NCBI GenBank assembly: GCA_026984795.1
Contig: JALSRK010000041.1
Span: forward strand, 1 to 56,643
Length of the DNA stretch: 56,643 nucleotides
Reading direction: 5' to 3'
Source of the DNA: Solibacteraceae bacterium
GTDB lineage: Bacteria; Acidobacteriota; Terriglobia; Bryobacterales; Bryobacteraceae
The translations under genes and the position numbers were made by a program. Positions within the stretch are counted from its first letter, which is position 1; each line of letters opens with the position of its first letter. A model generated the notes under the pieces. It did no database searches. It had not been told where the DNA came from and was given only the letters and a program-made list of their open reading frames with translations. Positions 24,029 through 32,512 of this stretch are shown piece by piece.

Positions 24029-24038
24029 TCCCCTCTGC

Positions 24039-26402
24039 TTACCCTTCCTCGTGGTAGTACCGGGTGCGGTAGTAGCGGTCGTAGTAGTGGTAGTAGCCGC
24101 CGGAGGACTTCTTCGGGTCCCAGTAGTTCAGGATCGTCCCCAGCACGCGGGTTCCGTCGGCGGTGAGGCGCTCGCGGGCGGCCAGCGCCGTGTCGCGGGT
24201 CGTGTGGCCGGCGCGGATCACCAGGATGACGGCGTCCGAGAGCCGCCCCAGGATGCGCGCGTCGGGGATCTGCATCATCGGCGGCGTGTCGATCAGGATC
24301 ATGTCGAACGCCTCGTCGAGCCGCTCGAGCAGCTCCGCCATGCGCTTCGAATAGAGGAGGTTGGTGGAGCCGGTCGTCTGCTCGCCGGCCGGCAGGACGT
24401 AGAGGTTCTCGAGCCCCGTGGCCCGGATCGAGCCGTTCAGCGACTCCTCGCTCAGCGGGCCGCGCTCGAGCAGGATCTCGGCCAGGCCGTGGTCCCGGGA
24501 GACGTGGAAGATCTCGTGCTGGCGCGGCTTGCGCAGATCCGCGTCGATCAGGAGCACCCGGCGGTTGATCTCGGCCAGAGCGATGGCCAGGTTCGAGGCC
24601 ACGGTCGTCTTGCCCTCCTGGGGGCCGGGACTGGTCAGCGTCACCACCCGCGGCTGGTCGCCGTTCTGCCCGGAGAAGAGGATCGACGTCAGCGCCGCGC
24701 GGAAGCTCTCGGCGATCAGCGTGGGCTTGCGCTTCCAGACGGTCAGCTCCACGGGGACCGGCTCGGCCTCGCCGTCCGAGCTTTCGCCGCGCTCCGGCAG
24801 CAGGCCCTTCGGGGAGCGGCGCGACCGGTAGACGAGACGCAGGCCGCGGCGGGCCTCGGCCGCCGGGATGGTCCCCAGCTCGGGCAGGTTCAGGTAGAAG
24901 GCGGCGTCGCCGGGCTCCTGGATGGTGCGGTCCATCCGCTCCCGGGCGATGACGAAGACGACGGCGAAGAAGCCGCCGAGCAGCAGCCCGAGGAAGGTGT
25001 TCAGCGCCAGCCGGGGCTTGTAAGGTTCCTCGGGGATGCGGGCCGGATCGACCACGCGGACGTTCGAGGCCCGCAGGGCGCTAGCGACGGAGGCTGACTT
25101 CACCTTCTCGAGCATGGCCTCGTACAGCTCCCGGATGGAATCGGCCTCGCGCTTGAGGATGTTGTACTGGACGGCCTTGGATGCCTGGTCCGAGACCAGC
25201 GCCTGCTGGCGCTCGTACTCGGCCCGCAGCAGCTTCTCGCGCGCCAGGGCCTCCTGATAGTCGTTCCGGATGCGCTGCAGGATGGCCGCCCGCTCGCTCT
25301 CCAGGGCGTTCTCGACGGTCTGGATCTGGGCCCGGAGGCGCTGGACGCGGGGATGGTCCGCGGTGTAGGTCATCGACAGCTCGGCGAGCTGGCGGCGGAG
25401 GTCGGTGAGGGTGGTCTGGTAGCCGCGGAGGCTGTCGTCGTCGAGGATGTCGGGCAGGGCCTCGGGCGGGGAGGACTGGAGCAGGTGGTAGCGCGACTCC
25501 TTCTTGATGCGGTCGTCCTGGGCCTGGGTCAGCGAGTTCTGGAGCTGCTCGAGCTTCTGCTCGGCGATGGAGGCCTCCTGGTCGCGGGTGTAAACGAGGC
25601 CGGCCCGGCGGGCGTAGTTGCGGACGCGCTCGTCGGCGGCCTCGAGCTTGACGCGCATCTCCTCGAGCTGGCGCGAGAGCCATTCGGAGGTGCGCTGGGT
25701 CATCTTCCAGCGGGCCTCGAGGTTCTGCTCGATGAACTCGTCGGCCATGGTGTTGGCGAACTGGGCGGCGATCTTCGGGTCCGGGGAATCGACGGAGATC
25801 TCGACGATGCGGGTGTTGGTCTGGAGGCGGACCTTGAGGTTGTCGGCGGCGTAGTCGATGGCCGCCAGCCGGGGCTCGCGCTCCACCTCGGGGCCGCCCA
25901 GCTTCAGCGCCCGCTGCCAGACCGAGAGGCGGGAGGTGTCGGGCTTGGCCGGCTCTGGCGGCGGGGTCCAGCCAAGCTTGTCGAGGACGCGCGCCAGCAG
26001 CGACTCGCTCTGGATGATCTTGACCTGGGTCTGCAGGTCCGAGTTGTCGATGTAGCCGGCCTCCTGGACGGGGCTCACCTGGTCCAGCCCGAGGAACTGG
26101 GGGTTCATCCGCTGGATCTCGATGGAGGCGGTGGCCTGGTAGATGGGCGTCTGGGGCATGGTGACGAGCACCGCCAGCACGGCCCCCAGGAAGGTGATCA
26201 GGACGAGGCTGCCGCGGTGGCGCTTGAGGATCTGCCAGTACTCGAGCAGGCCGCCGCCGGCCGGCTCGTCGTAGTAGTCGTAGCCGTAGCCGCCGTAGTA
26301 GTAGCCTTCGCGGTCCTCGCGCGGGCCGGGACCGGGGGCGGGACGGCGGGGCGTCACCGCGCCGTCGCCGGGAGGGGGGAGCTGGTTGGGACGATCGGTC
26401 AT
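24039..26402 (-). CDS. Wzc-like polysaccharide co-polymerase with BY-kinase domain
   Basis: 787 residues. Order: a cytoplasmic N-terminus with a Tyr-rich patch (seven Tyr in residues 34-44), first membrane segment 64-84, a long periplasmic Wzz/coiled-coil region (to about 460) including a GNVR-type ending DPARIPEEPYKPRLALN, second membrane segment near 470-490, then the kinase domain. Walker A is SPGPQEGKTTVASNLAIALA, Walker A' is VLLIDADLRKPR and Walker B is MILIDTPP. The last 18 residues contain eight Tyr, the usual autophosphorylation cluster. It controls chain length and export with the Wza-like protein 13 bp upstream. A matching Tyr patch at the N-terminus is not usual. Confidence 0.95.
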   Translation of the reverse strand: MTDRPNQLPPPGDGAVTPRRPAPGPGPREDREGYYYGGYGYDYYDEPAGGGLLEYWQILKRHRGSLVLITFLGAVLAVLVTMPQTPIYQATASIEIQRMNPQFLGLDQVSPVQEAGYIDNSDLQTQVKIIQSESLLARVLDKLGWTPPPEPAKPDTSRLSVWQRALKLGGPEVEREPRLAAIDYAADNLKVRLQTNTRIVEISVDSPDPKIAAQFANTMADEFIEQNLEARWKMTQRTSEWLSRQLEEMRVKLEAADERVRNYARRAGLVYTRDQEASIAEQKLEQLQNSLTQAQDDRIKKESRYHLLQSSPPEALPDILDDDSLRGYQTTLTDLRRQLAELSMTYTADHPRVQRLRAQIQTVENALESERAAILQRIRNDYQEALAREKLLRAEYERQQALVSDQASKAVQYNILKREADSIRELYEAMLEKVKSASVASALRASNVRVVDPARIPEEPYKPRLALNTFLGLLLGGFFAVVFVIARERMDRTIQEPGDAAFYLNLPELGTIPAAEARRGLRLVYRSRRSPKGLLPERGESSDGEAEPVPVELTVWKRKPTLIAESFRAALTSILFSGQNGDQPRVVTLTSPGPQEGKTTVASNLAIALAEINRRVLLIDADLRKPRQHEIFHVSRDHGLAEILLERGPLSEESLNGSIRATGLENLYVLPAGEQTTGSTNLLYSKRMAELLERLDEAFDMILIDTPPMMQIPDARILGRLSDAVILVIRAGHTTRDTALAARERLTADGTRVLGTILNYWDPKKSSGGYYHYYDRYYRTRYYHEEG

Positions 26403-26415
26403 GGGCGGAACTCCC

Positions 26416-27486
26416 TCAGTAGCCGCGGACTCCGGCGTAGACCGACGCAGCAGCCGCCGCGGTAGTGGCGCCGAGCACCATCCTCGTGCCGAAGTCCTTC
26501 CAGGAGGCGTGCGGGACGAAAAGGATGTCCTGGGGCTTCAGGGCGATGTCTTCGGCCTCGCCCCGGAGGACCTTCTTGAGATTCACCGGGATGATGATCC
26601 GCTCGTCGGTGCCCGGCTTCACCCGCAGGATGCGGGCGTTCTTGGCCGCCGCGTGGGGCTGGAAGCCGCCGGCCAGCGACAGCGCCTCGAGCAGCGAGAT
26701 GGAGCCGTTGGTGACGAAGCCGCCGGCGCGGTTGACGTGCCCGACGACGTAAACGACATCGGCGACGGAGACCGAGATCACGTCGTGGGCCTTCAGCTCG
26801 ATGTTCGTATCCGGGTCCCGCATCTCCAGCACGTCGCGGGTGCTGATCTCGGCGGTGATGTAGCGGCCGGTCTCGTCCACCTGGGCGTTGGGCAGCGGCA
26901 GGTCGCCCTCGTCCAGGCGGCGGGTGATGCGGATCTTGTCGCCGGCCTGGTTTGAGAAGCCGCCGACGTCGGAGATCAGCTCCCAGAGCGTCTTGGGGCC
27001 CCGGAGCTGGACCACGCCCGGCCGCTCGACGGCGCCGTAGACGGAGACCGGGCGGGGGCGGAATTCGGCGATCGAGACGGTGACGTCGGGTTTGAGCAAG
27101 TATTTCTTCAGCCGCCGGGTGACCTCGGCTTCCACCTGGCCGAGCGTCAGGCCCTGGACGTTCAGCCGGCCGATATAAGGCAGATCGATGGTGCCGCGGT
27201 CATCGACGAGAATGGGTTCGTCTGGAAATTCCTCCACGTCGAGGGCCCGGATGACGATCTTGTCGCCCGGACCGAGCGTGTAGGCGGGGACCCCGTGGCT
27301 GGGCTGGCGCTTCCTCAGCGCCACCGGCCGTGAGGGCCCGGCGGGCGGCAGATGGTTAACGTCGGGCGCCTCAACGGCCGGGGCAACCGGTTCCGCTGGG
27401 CTGGCCGGCTCGGCGGCTTGCGGCGGCTGCGCCGGGGCAGCGGCGGCCAGACAGGCGGATAGCGCGATACTGGTGAGCCATTTCAT
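26416..27486 (-). CDS. Wza-like polysaccharide export protein (PES + SLBB domains)
   Basis: 356 residues. Signal peptide 1-19 (cleavage near APAQ); there is no lipobox Cys at the expected place, although a Cys at 12 precedes a run of Ala. A Pro/Ala-rich linker covers 20-60. The PES domain (about 68-150) contains YTLGPGDKIVIRALDVEEFP and the segment DDRGTIDLPYIGRLNVQGL. SLBB domains follow with VYGAVERPGVVQLRG and VVYVVGHVNRAGGFVTNGSI. It forms the outer-membrane or periplasmic channel for the EPS. GGGAG lies ahead of the ATG. It sits 13 bp before wzc and 23 bp after the RHH gene. Confidence 0.94.
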   Translation of the reverse strand: MKWLTSIALSACLAAAAPAQPPQAAEPASPAEPVAPAVEAPDVNHLPPAGPSRPVALRKRQPSHGVPAYTLGPGDKIVIRALDVEEFPDEPILVDDRGTIDLPYIGRLNVQGLTLGQVEAEVTRRLKKYLLKPDVTVSIAEFRPRPVSVYGAVERPGVVQLRGPKTLWELISDVGGFSNQAGDKIRITRRLDEGDLPLPNAQVDETGRYITAEISTRDVLEMRDPDTNIELKAHDVISVSVADVVYVVGHVNRAGGFVTNGSISLLEALSLAGGFQPHAAAKNARILRVKPGTDERIIIPVNLKKVLRGEAEDIALKPQDILFVPHASWKDFGTRMVLGATTAAAAASVYAGVRGY

Positions 27487-27509
27487 GGTGGATCTCCCGG
27501 GCAGCCCTG

Positions 27510-27767
27510 TCAGTGCTGTTCGAACGCCGCCAGCCGGTCGAGCTGGGCGCTCAATTCGGCGATTCGCTTCTCGAGTTCGAGCACCTTCACCTGCAGATTG
27601 TCCGGAGCTACCGTGGATCCGTGCCGGAGCCAGTGCTGCATGGCGGTGCGGGCGATGTCCGACATCGAGCGGGCGTTCGCCCGTTCGGAAAGCTCCTTGA
27701 GCTGCTGGTACTCCTCATCAGTGACTCGGAAGCTGATCATACGCTCCAAGCGAGGCTGATGTGGCAT
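27510..27767 (-). CDS. Ribbon-helix-helix DNA-binding protein with C-terminal coiled coil
   Basis: 85 residues. The N-terminal strand and two helices follow the RHH pattern (RMISFRVTDEEYQQLKELSE, then SMSDIARTAMQHWL). Residues 55-83 form a heptad-rich coiled coil (VKVLELEKRIAELSAQLDRL). The ATG at 27767 has a weak SD; an ATG at 27740, 9 residues later, has GGAG 3 nt upstream and would still keep the RHH strand. RHH proteins act as repressors or plasmid/antitoxin-type regulators. Its place between the antiterminator and Wza genes suggests that it regulates this locus, perhaps by binding near the 28.6-kb promoter; no toxin gene adjoins it. Confidence 0.75.
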   Translation of the reverse strand: MPHQPRLERMISFRVTDEEYQQLKELSERANARSMSDIARTAMQHWLRHGSTVAPDNLQVKVLELEKRIAELSAQLDRLAAFEQH

Positions 27768-27870
27768 GATACGAATGTCCTGTTGGCTGGATCGCGATTC
27801 CCCGCCCCGACGGGCGGCCCGGGCGGGGAATCGAGCGAATTGGAAAAGGTTCAGAATGTCCGATTCGCGG

Positions 27871-28416
27871 TCAGACCACGGGTTCGATCGCCCCGCGGTC
27901 GACTTCCGCGGCCACGGACCGCTGCAGCAGAGTGATCGAAACCACCAGACGCGTCTCGTTCTTGACCTGAAGCAGCAGCCCTTCGACGCCGTCCAGAGCG
28001 CCGCCGCGGATCCGCACCCGCTGCCCGATCCGCAGAAACGGCCACGGCTTCACCTCGCAACCGGCGGTGACGATCGCCCGGATCGACTCGATCTCGCGCT
28101 CGTCCACCGGGACGAACTTCTTGCCGAAGCTGACGATCGACACGACGCCGGGCGTCTGCAGGATCGGCAGCCGCTTCTGTGGATCGAACCGGCAGAAGAC
28201 ATAGCCGGGGAAGAGGGGAAACTCGACAATCTTGGTCCGGTCAGACCACCGCCGCCGGGCCCGGTAGAAAGGTACGAACTCCTGATACCCCTTCTGGCTC
28301 AGCGACGTGCCGACCACGCGCTCGTAGTGCGAGCGGACACGAATGGCATACCAAGGCTGGAGAACTCCCCCCGAGCTCTCGCGCCGACCGGTAACACGCT
28401 CCACTTCTTCGCCCAC
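27871..28416 (-). CDS. NusG-family specialised transcription antiterminator (RfaH/UpxY/LoaP type)
   Basis: 181 residues from a GTG at 28416, chosen because GAGGGGAG sits just upstream; the frame continues to a TTG at 28449. The NGN domain (about 20-115) begins PWYAIRVRSHYERVVGTSLS, contains FVPFYRARRRWSDRTK, and has the FPLFPGYVFCRFD block. The KOW domain follows with RIGQRVRIRGGALDGVEGLL. Position at the head of a 15-kb EPS operon is the usual setting for NusG paralogues that let RNA polymerase read through long polysaccharide operons. No ops-like element was identified. Housekeeping NusG is not in the window. Confidence 0.9.
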   Translation of the reverse strand: MGEEVERVTGRRESSGGVLQPWYAIRVRSHYERVVGTSLSQKGYQEFVPFYRARRRWSDRTKIVEFPLFPGYVFCRFDPQKRLPILQTPGVVSIVSFGKKFVPVDEREIESIRAIVTAGCEVKPWPFLRIGQRVRIRGGALDGVEGLLLQVKNETRLVVSITLLQRSVAAEVDRGAIEPVV

Positions 28417-28595
28417 CTTTCTCCCCTCTCGGCGCCGCCGGCCAGCCAACGCCGCCCGGCCCTGCAGACTGCCACGCCAGGAGGGAGTCCAGACATGCTA
28501 CCGCCGTTTCGGTCCCACAGCCCGCTTTCCATACCCGGCCGCCTCCGGGACCGCCTATCCCTGCGAGTTGCTCGCTGCTGGCTGACCAGTTCCAA

Positions 28596-28624
28596 ATTCT
28601 TACACCATGAATGACAATTGTCAA
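28596..28624 (-). promoter_or_regulatory. Sigma70-type promoter of the EPS operon with overlapping palindrome
   Basis: On the minus strand a perfect TTGACA (28619-28624) and AAGAAT (28596-28601, 4 of 6 matches to TATAAT) are separated by exactly 17 bp. The palindrome GACAATTGTC (28613-28622) overlaps the -35 element and could be an operator. The expected start near 28588 leaves a 170-nt leader before the antiterminator gene. Confidence 0.65.
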
Positions 28625-28631
28625 CAGAAAA

Positions 28632-28686
28632 TTCGCCCGAGAAAGCCCGAGTTCGCTGAAGTTCGCAATTTTTCGCTTCCGTTCGC
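28632..28686 (-). promoter_or_regulatory. Helically phased TTCGC/GCGAA repeats upstream of EPS promoter
   Basis: The pentamer TTCGC (GCGAA in the direction of transcription) begins at 28632, 28652, 28662, 28672 and 28682. All intervals are multiples of 10 bp, with only the 28642 position missing. The array ends 8 bp before the -35 hexamer, where an activator would bind on one face of the helix. The binding protein is unknown. Confidence 0.5.
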
Positions 28687-28689
28687 TAT

Positions 28690-29472
28690 CGGGGCCGCTT
28701 TAGCGAGAGAAATTTCAGCCTTCCTCAGGTTCCTGAAACAGCGATTTCCGGGTAGCTTGCGGTCGCTGTACGGATTCCCTTCCCGCCCGCCGGCCGCTCC
28801 CTCATGTCAGACAACGTCTGCGGCTGCGCCTCGGCAGACCGATTCCGGCAGCTCGGCGGTCCCGAGTTGCCGGTGGTGCGGGCGCGGCTCACCCACCCGG
28901 GGTTGGCAACTTTGGAATCCACGAATTGTCGTGGCTTCAATACACCCCTTGGAGGTGGTGCACACCGGCGTTCCGCGCACCGGGCGCGCCAGCAGTAAGA
29001 GGACAAGAACAGTGCTGAGGGCACGCCGAGCTCCGGCCTTTGACACGGAGGTGGAGTGGAGAAGGAACCCACGCACAAGTTGCCTGGCGGACCAGCCGTC
29101 CCGGATTCGGAAGCATGGGGCCGGGCGCGGAAGCCACGACCCGAATCACGAACCTGGATTTCCGCTGTCAGACACGCGTGCGGCGCCGCATTCAGAAGAA
29201 TCCTGGACAGAGCGAAAAATTTCGTTCGCCAGGTTCCCAAAGTCACCCGGATCTGACGATGCGGGGGAGGAATCACCCAGTCATGACGGAATAGGACCGC
29301 CGTTGCACTTCCGGGGAAGGCGGTACCGGCCGGCTTGGGGTCGCCGGTGCGGCTGACATTTGTCTGACGGGAGTTTACATCGCGTATGACAAGCGGCGCG
29401 CCGCCCATCCTGCGCCGGAGCGCATCCCACCTTGCCATAATGCGGCTGGTTCTCGGCTATACTGAAGCGGCT
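28690..29472. other. Gene-free region between EPS promoter and serine hydrolase gene
   Basis: About 780 bp in which several frames are open for 60-200 codons but none has family resemblance, an SD or consistent third-position bias. A small dyad CGAAA-AA-TTTCG at 29213-29224, followed by TTCGC at 29225-29229, echoes the motif upstream of the EPS promoter. No tRNA or clear structured RNA was seen. It may hold a decayed gene or an untranslated regulatory region. Confidence 0.45.
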
Positions 29473-30756
29473 ATGAATCGGATCTCGCGACGCACGCTCA
29501 TCCTGTCGGCGCTTCTGGCGGCGCCGCTTGCGGCTCAAGTGCTCCCGCGCGTTCCCCCGGAGAAAGCCGGCTTCTCGTCGGACCGGCTGGCGCGGATCGA
29601 CGCTCTCGTAGAACATCACATCGCCGCGGGGGACCTCGCCGGGGCGGTTACGCTCATCGCCCGGCACGGAAAAATCGTCCACCTCGGCGTTCACGGCATG
29701 GCCGACCGGGAGGCCGGCCGCCCGATGAAGGAAGACACGATCTTCCGCATCGCCTCGATGACGAAGCCGATCACCTCCGTCGCCGCCATGATGCTCTATG
29801 AGGAGGGCAAGTTCCTCCTGTCGGACCCGGTGGCGAAGTACCTGCCCGAGTTCGCGCACATGACGGTGCTGCCGCCCGGCGCTCCCCCGGGTTCGACCCC
29901 GGTCCCCGCAAAGCGTCCCATCACCATCCGCCATCTGCTCACTCACACCGCCGGCTTCACCTATCACTGGAACCCGAGGATCGGCCCCCTTTACAACGCT
30001 TACGGGATCCCGCACGGTCTCGGGCCCACGCCCTACACGCTCGCCGAGGCGATGAAGTTGCTGGCCAAGATTCCCCTGGTGAACCATCCGGGCGAGCAGT
30101 GGGAATACGGGCTCTCGATCGACGTCTTGGGCCGCCTCGTGGAAGTTGCTTCCGGAATGAGCCTCGACGAGTTCTTCCGCCGGCGGATCTTCGAACCCCT
30201 GGGGATGAAGGACACCTATTTCTACCTGCCCCCCGAGAAAACGGCCCGGCTGGCGGCGGTGTACGGAAAGAACAAGGACGGCAAACTGGTCCGGGTCGAA
30301 GACGAAGACGTGCGCGCCGGAGAAGCCAGCGGATCCACCGATTATCCGTACGCCGGTCCGAAGAAGTACTTCTCGGGGGGCGGCGGGCTCTGCGCCACCG
30401 CCCTCGACTATGCGCGTTTCGCCCAGATGATTTTGAACAAGGGCCGCCTTGGCGACGCCCGGCTGCTGAGCCCGAAGACCGTGGAATTCATGACGATGGA
30501 CCACCTCGGCCACATCGTCAAGAATCCTCCGCTCGCGTTCGGTCTCGGCTTCGCCATCGACACCAGCGAGCGCGGCTTCACCGAGCTCACGTCTGAAGGT
30601 ACGCACGGGTGGGGCGGCTTCTGGTACACGGAGTTCTTCATCAGTCCCGAGACGGACATGATCGGCGTCTTCATGGCCCAGCTCTACCCCGACGGCGGCC
30701 TCGAGGTGAAGCAAAAACTCAAGGTGCTGGCGCACCAGGCGATCATCGAAGAATGA
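29473..30756 (+). CDS. Secreted class C beta-lactamase-fold serine hydrolase
   Basis: 427 residues from the ATG at 29473, chosen because it begins with a signal peptide carrying an Arg pair (MNRISRRTLILSALLAAPLA). The active-site S95-x-x-K98 is in FRIASMTKPI; the second motif region is WEYGLSIDVLGRLVE, in the Tyr-x-x position; the third is likely EGTHGWGGFWYTEFF, replacing KTG with a His-Gly pair. This is typical of esterase or D-aminopeptidase-like members rather than true beta-lactamases. The substrate is unknown. TATACT lies only 9 bp before the ATG and there is no SD, so the transcript may be nearly leaderless. The stop codon overlaps a possible upstream start of the next gene. Confidence 0.9.
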   Translation: MNRISRRTLILSALLAAPLAAQVLPRVPPEKAGFSSDRLARIDALVEHHIAAGDLAGAVTLIARHGKIVHLGVHGMADREAGRPMKEDTIFRIASMTKPITSVAAMMLYEEGKFLLSDPVAKYLPEFAHMTVLPPGAPPGSTPVPAKRPITIRHLLTHTAGFTYHWNPRIGPLYNAYGIPHGLGPTPYTLAEAMKLLAKIPLVNHPGEQWEYGLSIDVLGRLVEVASGMSLDEFFRRRIFEPLGMKDTYFYLPPEKTARLAAVYGKNKDGKLVRVEDEDVRAGEASGSTDYPYAGPKKYFSGGGGLCATALDYARFAQMILNKGRLGDARLLSPKTVEFMTMDHLGHIVKNPPLAFGLGFAIDTSERGFTELTSEGTHGWGGFWYTEFFISPETDMIGVFMAQLYPDGGLEVKQKLKVLAHQAIIEE

Positions 30757-30809
30757 ACCGGAGCTCTCCCGTAAACCCGCGCGGATCAAGAGGAATCAGA
30801 GCTGCTCCC

Positions 30810-31820
30810 ATGAAGCGAACAGGACTGCTGGCCCTTGGATTCCTTTGTCTGGCGGCGCCTGGCCGGCCGGCGGAGCTGCCTGAGTTCTACCGCACGGTGG
30901 ATCGTGTGGTCTGGATCGTCGAAGATTTGGACCGCACCGCCCGGGAACTCCGGCGCATCGGGATGACCAGCTTCACCGAAACCGAAGAAGCCGGCGTAGA
31001 GGGAAACTATCGGGGAAAACCGGCCACAGGGAGCGTGCGTCTGATGTCCGGCCGCTTCGCCGACGTGGCCGTGCACTGGATCGAGCCTCGCAGCTCCGGC
31101 AACGCCTTCGCGGATTTCAAGGACCGCCACGGCAGCGGCGTCTTCGCCCTGGTACACCGGGCGCCCTCGGAGGAAGCCTTCGACGGCGAGATCGAACGGC
31201 TCCGGGGGCTGGGCGTGGGCGTGTTGCAGCGGGGAAGCCTGGAAACCTACGCCGGCAAGATCCGCTGGGTCTTCTTCGACACCGAACGCGAGGGCAAGTA
31301 CGTCCTTGGCCTCATCCATTTCCCCGGGAATGATGAAGGCCCCCTCACCGTGCCCACGGAAAATCCCAGCGGCCGGACCGTGGTCCAGTTCGCTTTCGCC
31401 GTGAAACGTCTGGAGCCGGTCTCCGAATACTGGGCCCGCCTCGGGTTCCCCCCGATGAGATTCACCCACGGCAAGCTCCGCGAGCTGCGCTACCGCGGCC
31501 GGCCAGGCGGGTTCGACATGCGCCTCGGCTGGCAGCGCCACGGGCAGGCGCCCTACGAGTGGATTCAGTCGCTGAAGGGCCCCGACATCTATGTCGACCA
31601 TATAAAGGCCCACGGCGAGGGGTTCCAGCATTTTGCTTTCCGGGTGCAGGACATGGACGCCGCGATCGCCTGGTGGAGGGAGAGGGGATACCAGGTATCC
31701 ATGTCCGGCGCGTGGGGTGAGAAGGACCAGCCCGGATCGGGGCGGTTTGCCTACCTGGATGCGGAGCGTCTGGGCGGCGTGGCGATCGAGCTGCTCTGGA
31801 GCTACCGGGCAAAGCGGTGA
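30810..31820 (+). CDS. Secreted VOC-fold (glyoxalase/bleomycin-resistance-like) protein
   Basis: 336 residues from the ATG at 30810, which begins a signal peptide (MKRTGLLALGFLCLAAPGRP). A second in-frame ATG at 30753 overlaps the TGA of the previous gene and would add 19 residues. Two VOC modules are visible: YRTVDRVVWIVEDLDRTARE with the LRRIGM turn, and VVQFAFAVKRLEPVSEYWAR with LGFPP; a third partial block, HFAFRVQDMDAAIAWWRERG, resembles methylmalonyl-CoA epimerase. Likely metal ligands include H in VHWIEP and in FQHFAF. Export from the cytoplasm is unusual for this fold and the substrate is unknown. Coexpressed with the hydrolase gene. Confidence 0.8.
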   Translation: MKRTGLLALGFLCLAAPGRPAELPEFYRTVDRVVWIVEDLDRTARELRRIGMTSFTETEEAGVEGNYRGKPATGSVRLMSGRFADVAVHWIEPRSSGNAFADFKDRHGSGVFALVHRAPSEEAFDGEIERLRGLGVGVLQRGSLETYAGKIRWVFFDTEREGKYVLGLIHFPGNDEGPLTVPTENPSGRTVVQFAFAVKRLEPVSEYWARLGFPPMRFTHGKLRELRYRGRPGGFDMRLGWQRHGQAPYEWIQSLKGPDIYVDHIKAHGEGFQHFAFRVQDMDAAIAWWRERGYQVSMSGAWGEKDQPGSGRFAYLDAERLGGVAIELLWSYRAKR

Positions 31821-31830
31821 GGCGCGCGGG

Positions 31831-32505
31831 TCAGCCCTTGCGCTCGGGGGTCGGGAAGTGCGTGACGCCGGCGGCGAGGGCGATCTGGGTGAGCGTGGCC
31901 ACGTTGTTCACTCCGAGCTTCTTCATCATCGTCTTGCGGTAGCTGCGGACCGTCTGCAGGCCGAGGTTCAAGATCCCGGCGATTTCCTTGCTGGTTTTGC
32001 CCTCGGCCACCAGGCGCAGCACCTGCAATTCCCGCGGCGACAGGATGTCCAGCCCGGTTGGAGCCGCCGGTGCGTCGAGGTCGCCGCGCTGAATGCGCAT
32101 CAGCAGCTTGTCAGAGACCTGGGGGCTGAGATACGACCCGCCTTTGGCCACGGTCCGCAGCGCATCGATCAGGTCGTTCTCGGAGGCCTTTTTCAAAACA
32201 AAGCCGCGGGCGCCGGCGCGGATGGCGCTGACGACGGAGTGTTCATCGTCGTACATCGACAGGATCACGACCTTGCTGCGCGGCCAGCGGCGCACGACCT
32301 CCGCGGTCACTTCGATGCCACTCAACCCCGGCAGGGCGATGTCAAGCAAGACGACGTCCGGCCGGCGTTCCTCGCACAATCGGAGCGCTTCGGCGCCGTT
32401 CTCCGCCTCGCCGACGACAGTGAACTCCTCTGACCGGGAAAGGATCCCCCGCAGTCCGTCCCGGACGATTCGGTGGTCGTCTACGAGTAACACGCTGTAC
32501 GGCAT
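31831..32505 (-). CDS. NarL/FixJ-family response regulator
   Basis: 224 residues. Receiver domain 1-120: acidic pair D9-D10, phospho-acceptor D55 in VVLLDIALPGLSG, Thr/Ser at VILSMYDDE and Lys in FVLKKASEND. The LuxR-type HTH is at about 150-210 (LSPRELQVLRLVAEGKTSKE, then IAGILNLGLQTVRSYRKTMM). It acts with the histidine kinase that ends 7 bp upstream. Targets are unknown; the transketolase operon that includes it is an obvious candidate. Confidence 0.95.
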   Translation of the reverse strand: MPYSVLLVDDHRIVRDGLRGILSRSEEFTVVGEAENGAEALRLCEERRPDVVLLDIALPGLSGIEVTAEVVRRWPRSKVVILSMYDDEHSVVSAIRAGARGFVLKKASENDLIDALRTVAKGGSYLSPQVSDKLLMRIQRGDLDAPAAPTGLDILSPRELQVLRLVAEGKTSKEIAGILNLGLQTVRSYRKTMMKKLGVNNVATLTQIALAAGVTHFPTPERKG

Positions 32506-32512
32506 GGAGCTT

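Larger units (their letters stand above)
23829..24038. other. Gene-free spacer between array E and wzc-like gene
   Basis: About 210 bp without a plausible frame. It contains two CACnGAG-type repeats (23892-23922 and 24005-24028) in opposite orientation, so the spacer could form a partial inverted repeat. No terminator with a T-run was recognised after the Wzc stop. Confidence 0.5.

Noticed and set aside
28725-29438. Minus-strand frame of 237 codons in the gene-free region
   Set aside because: Arg/Ser/Thr-rich with no domain pattern, no SD and no conserved motif; probably chance.
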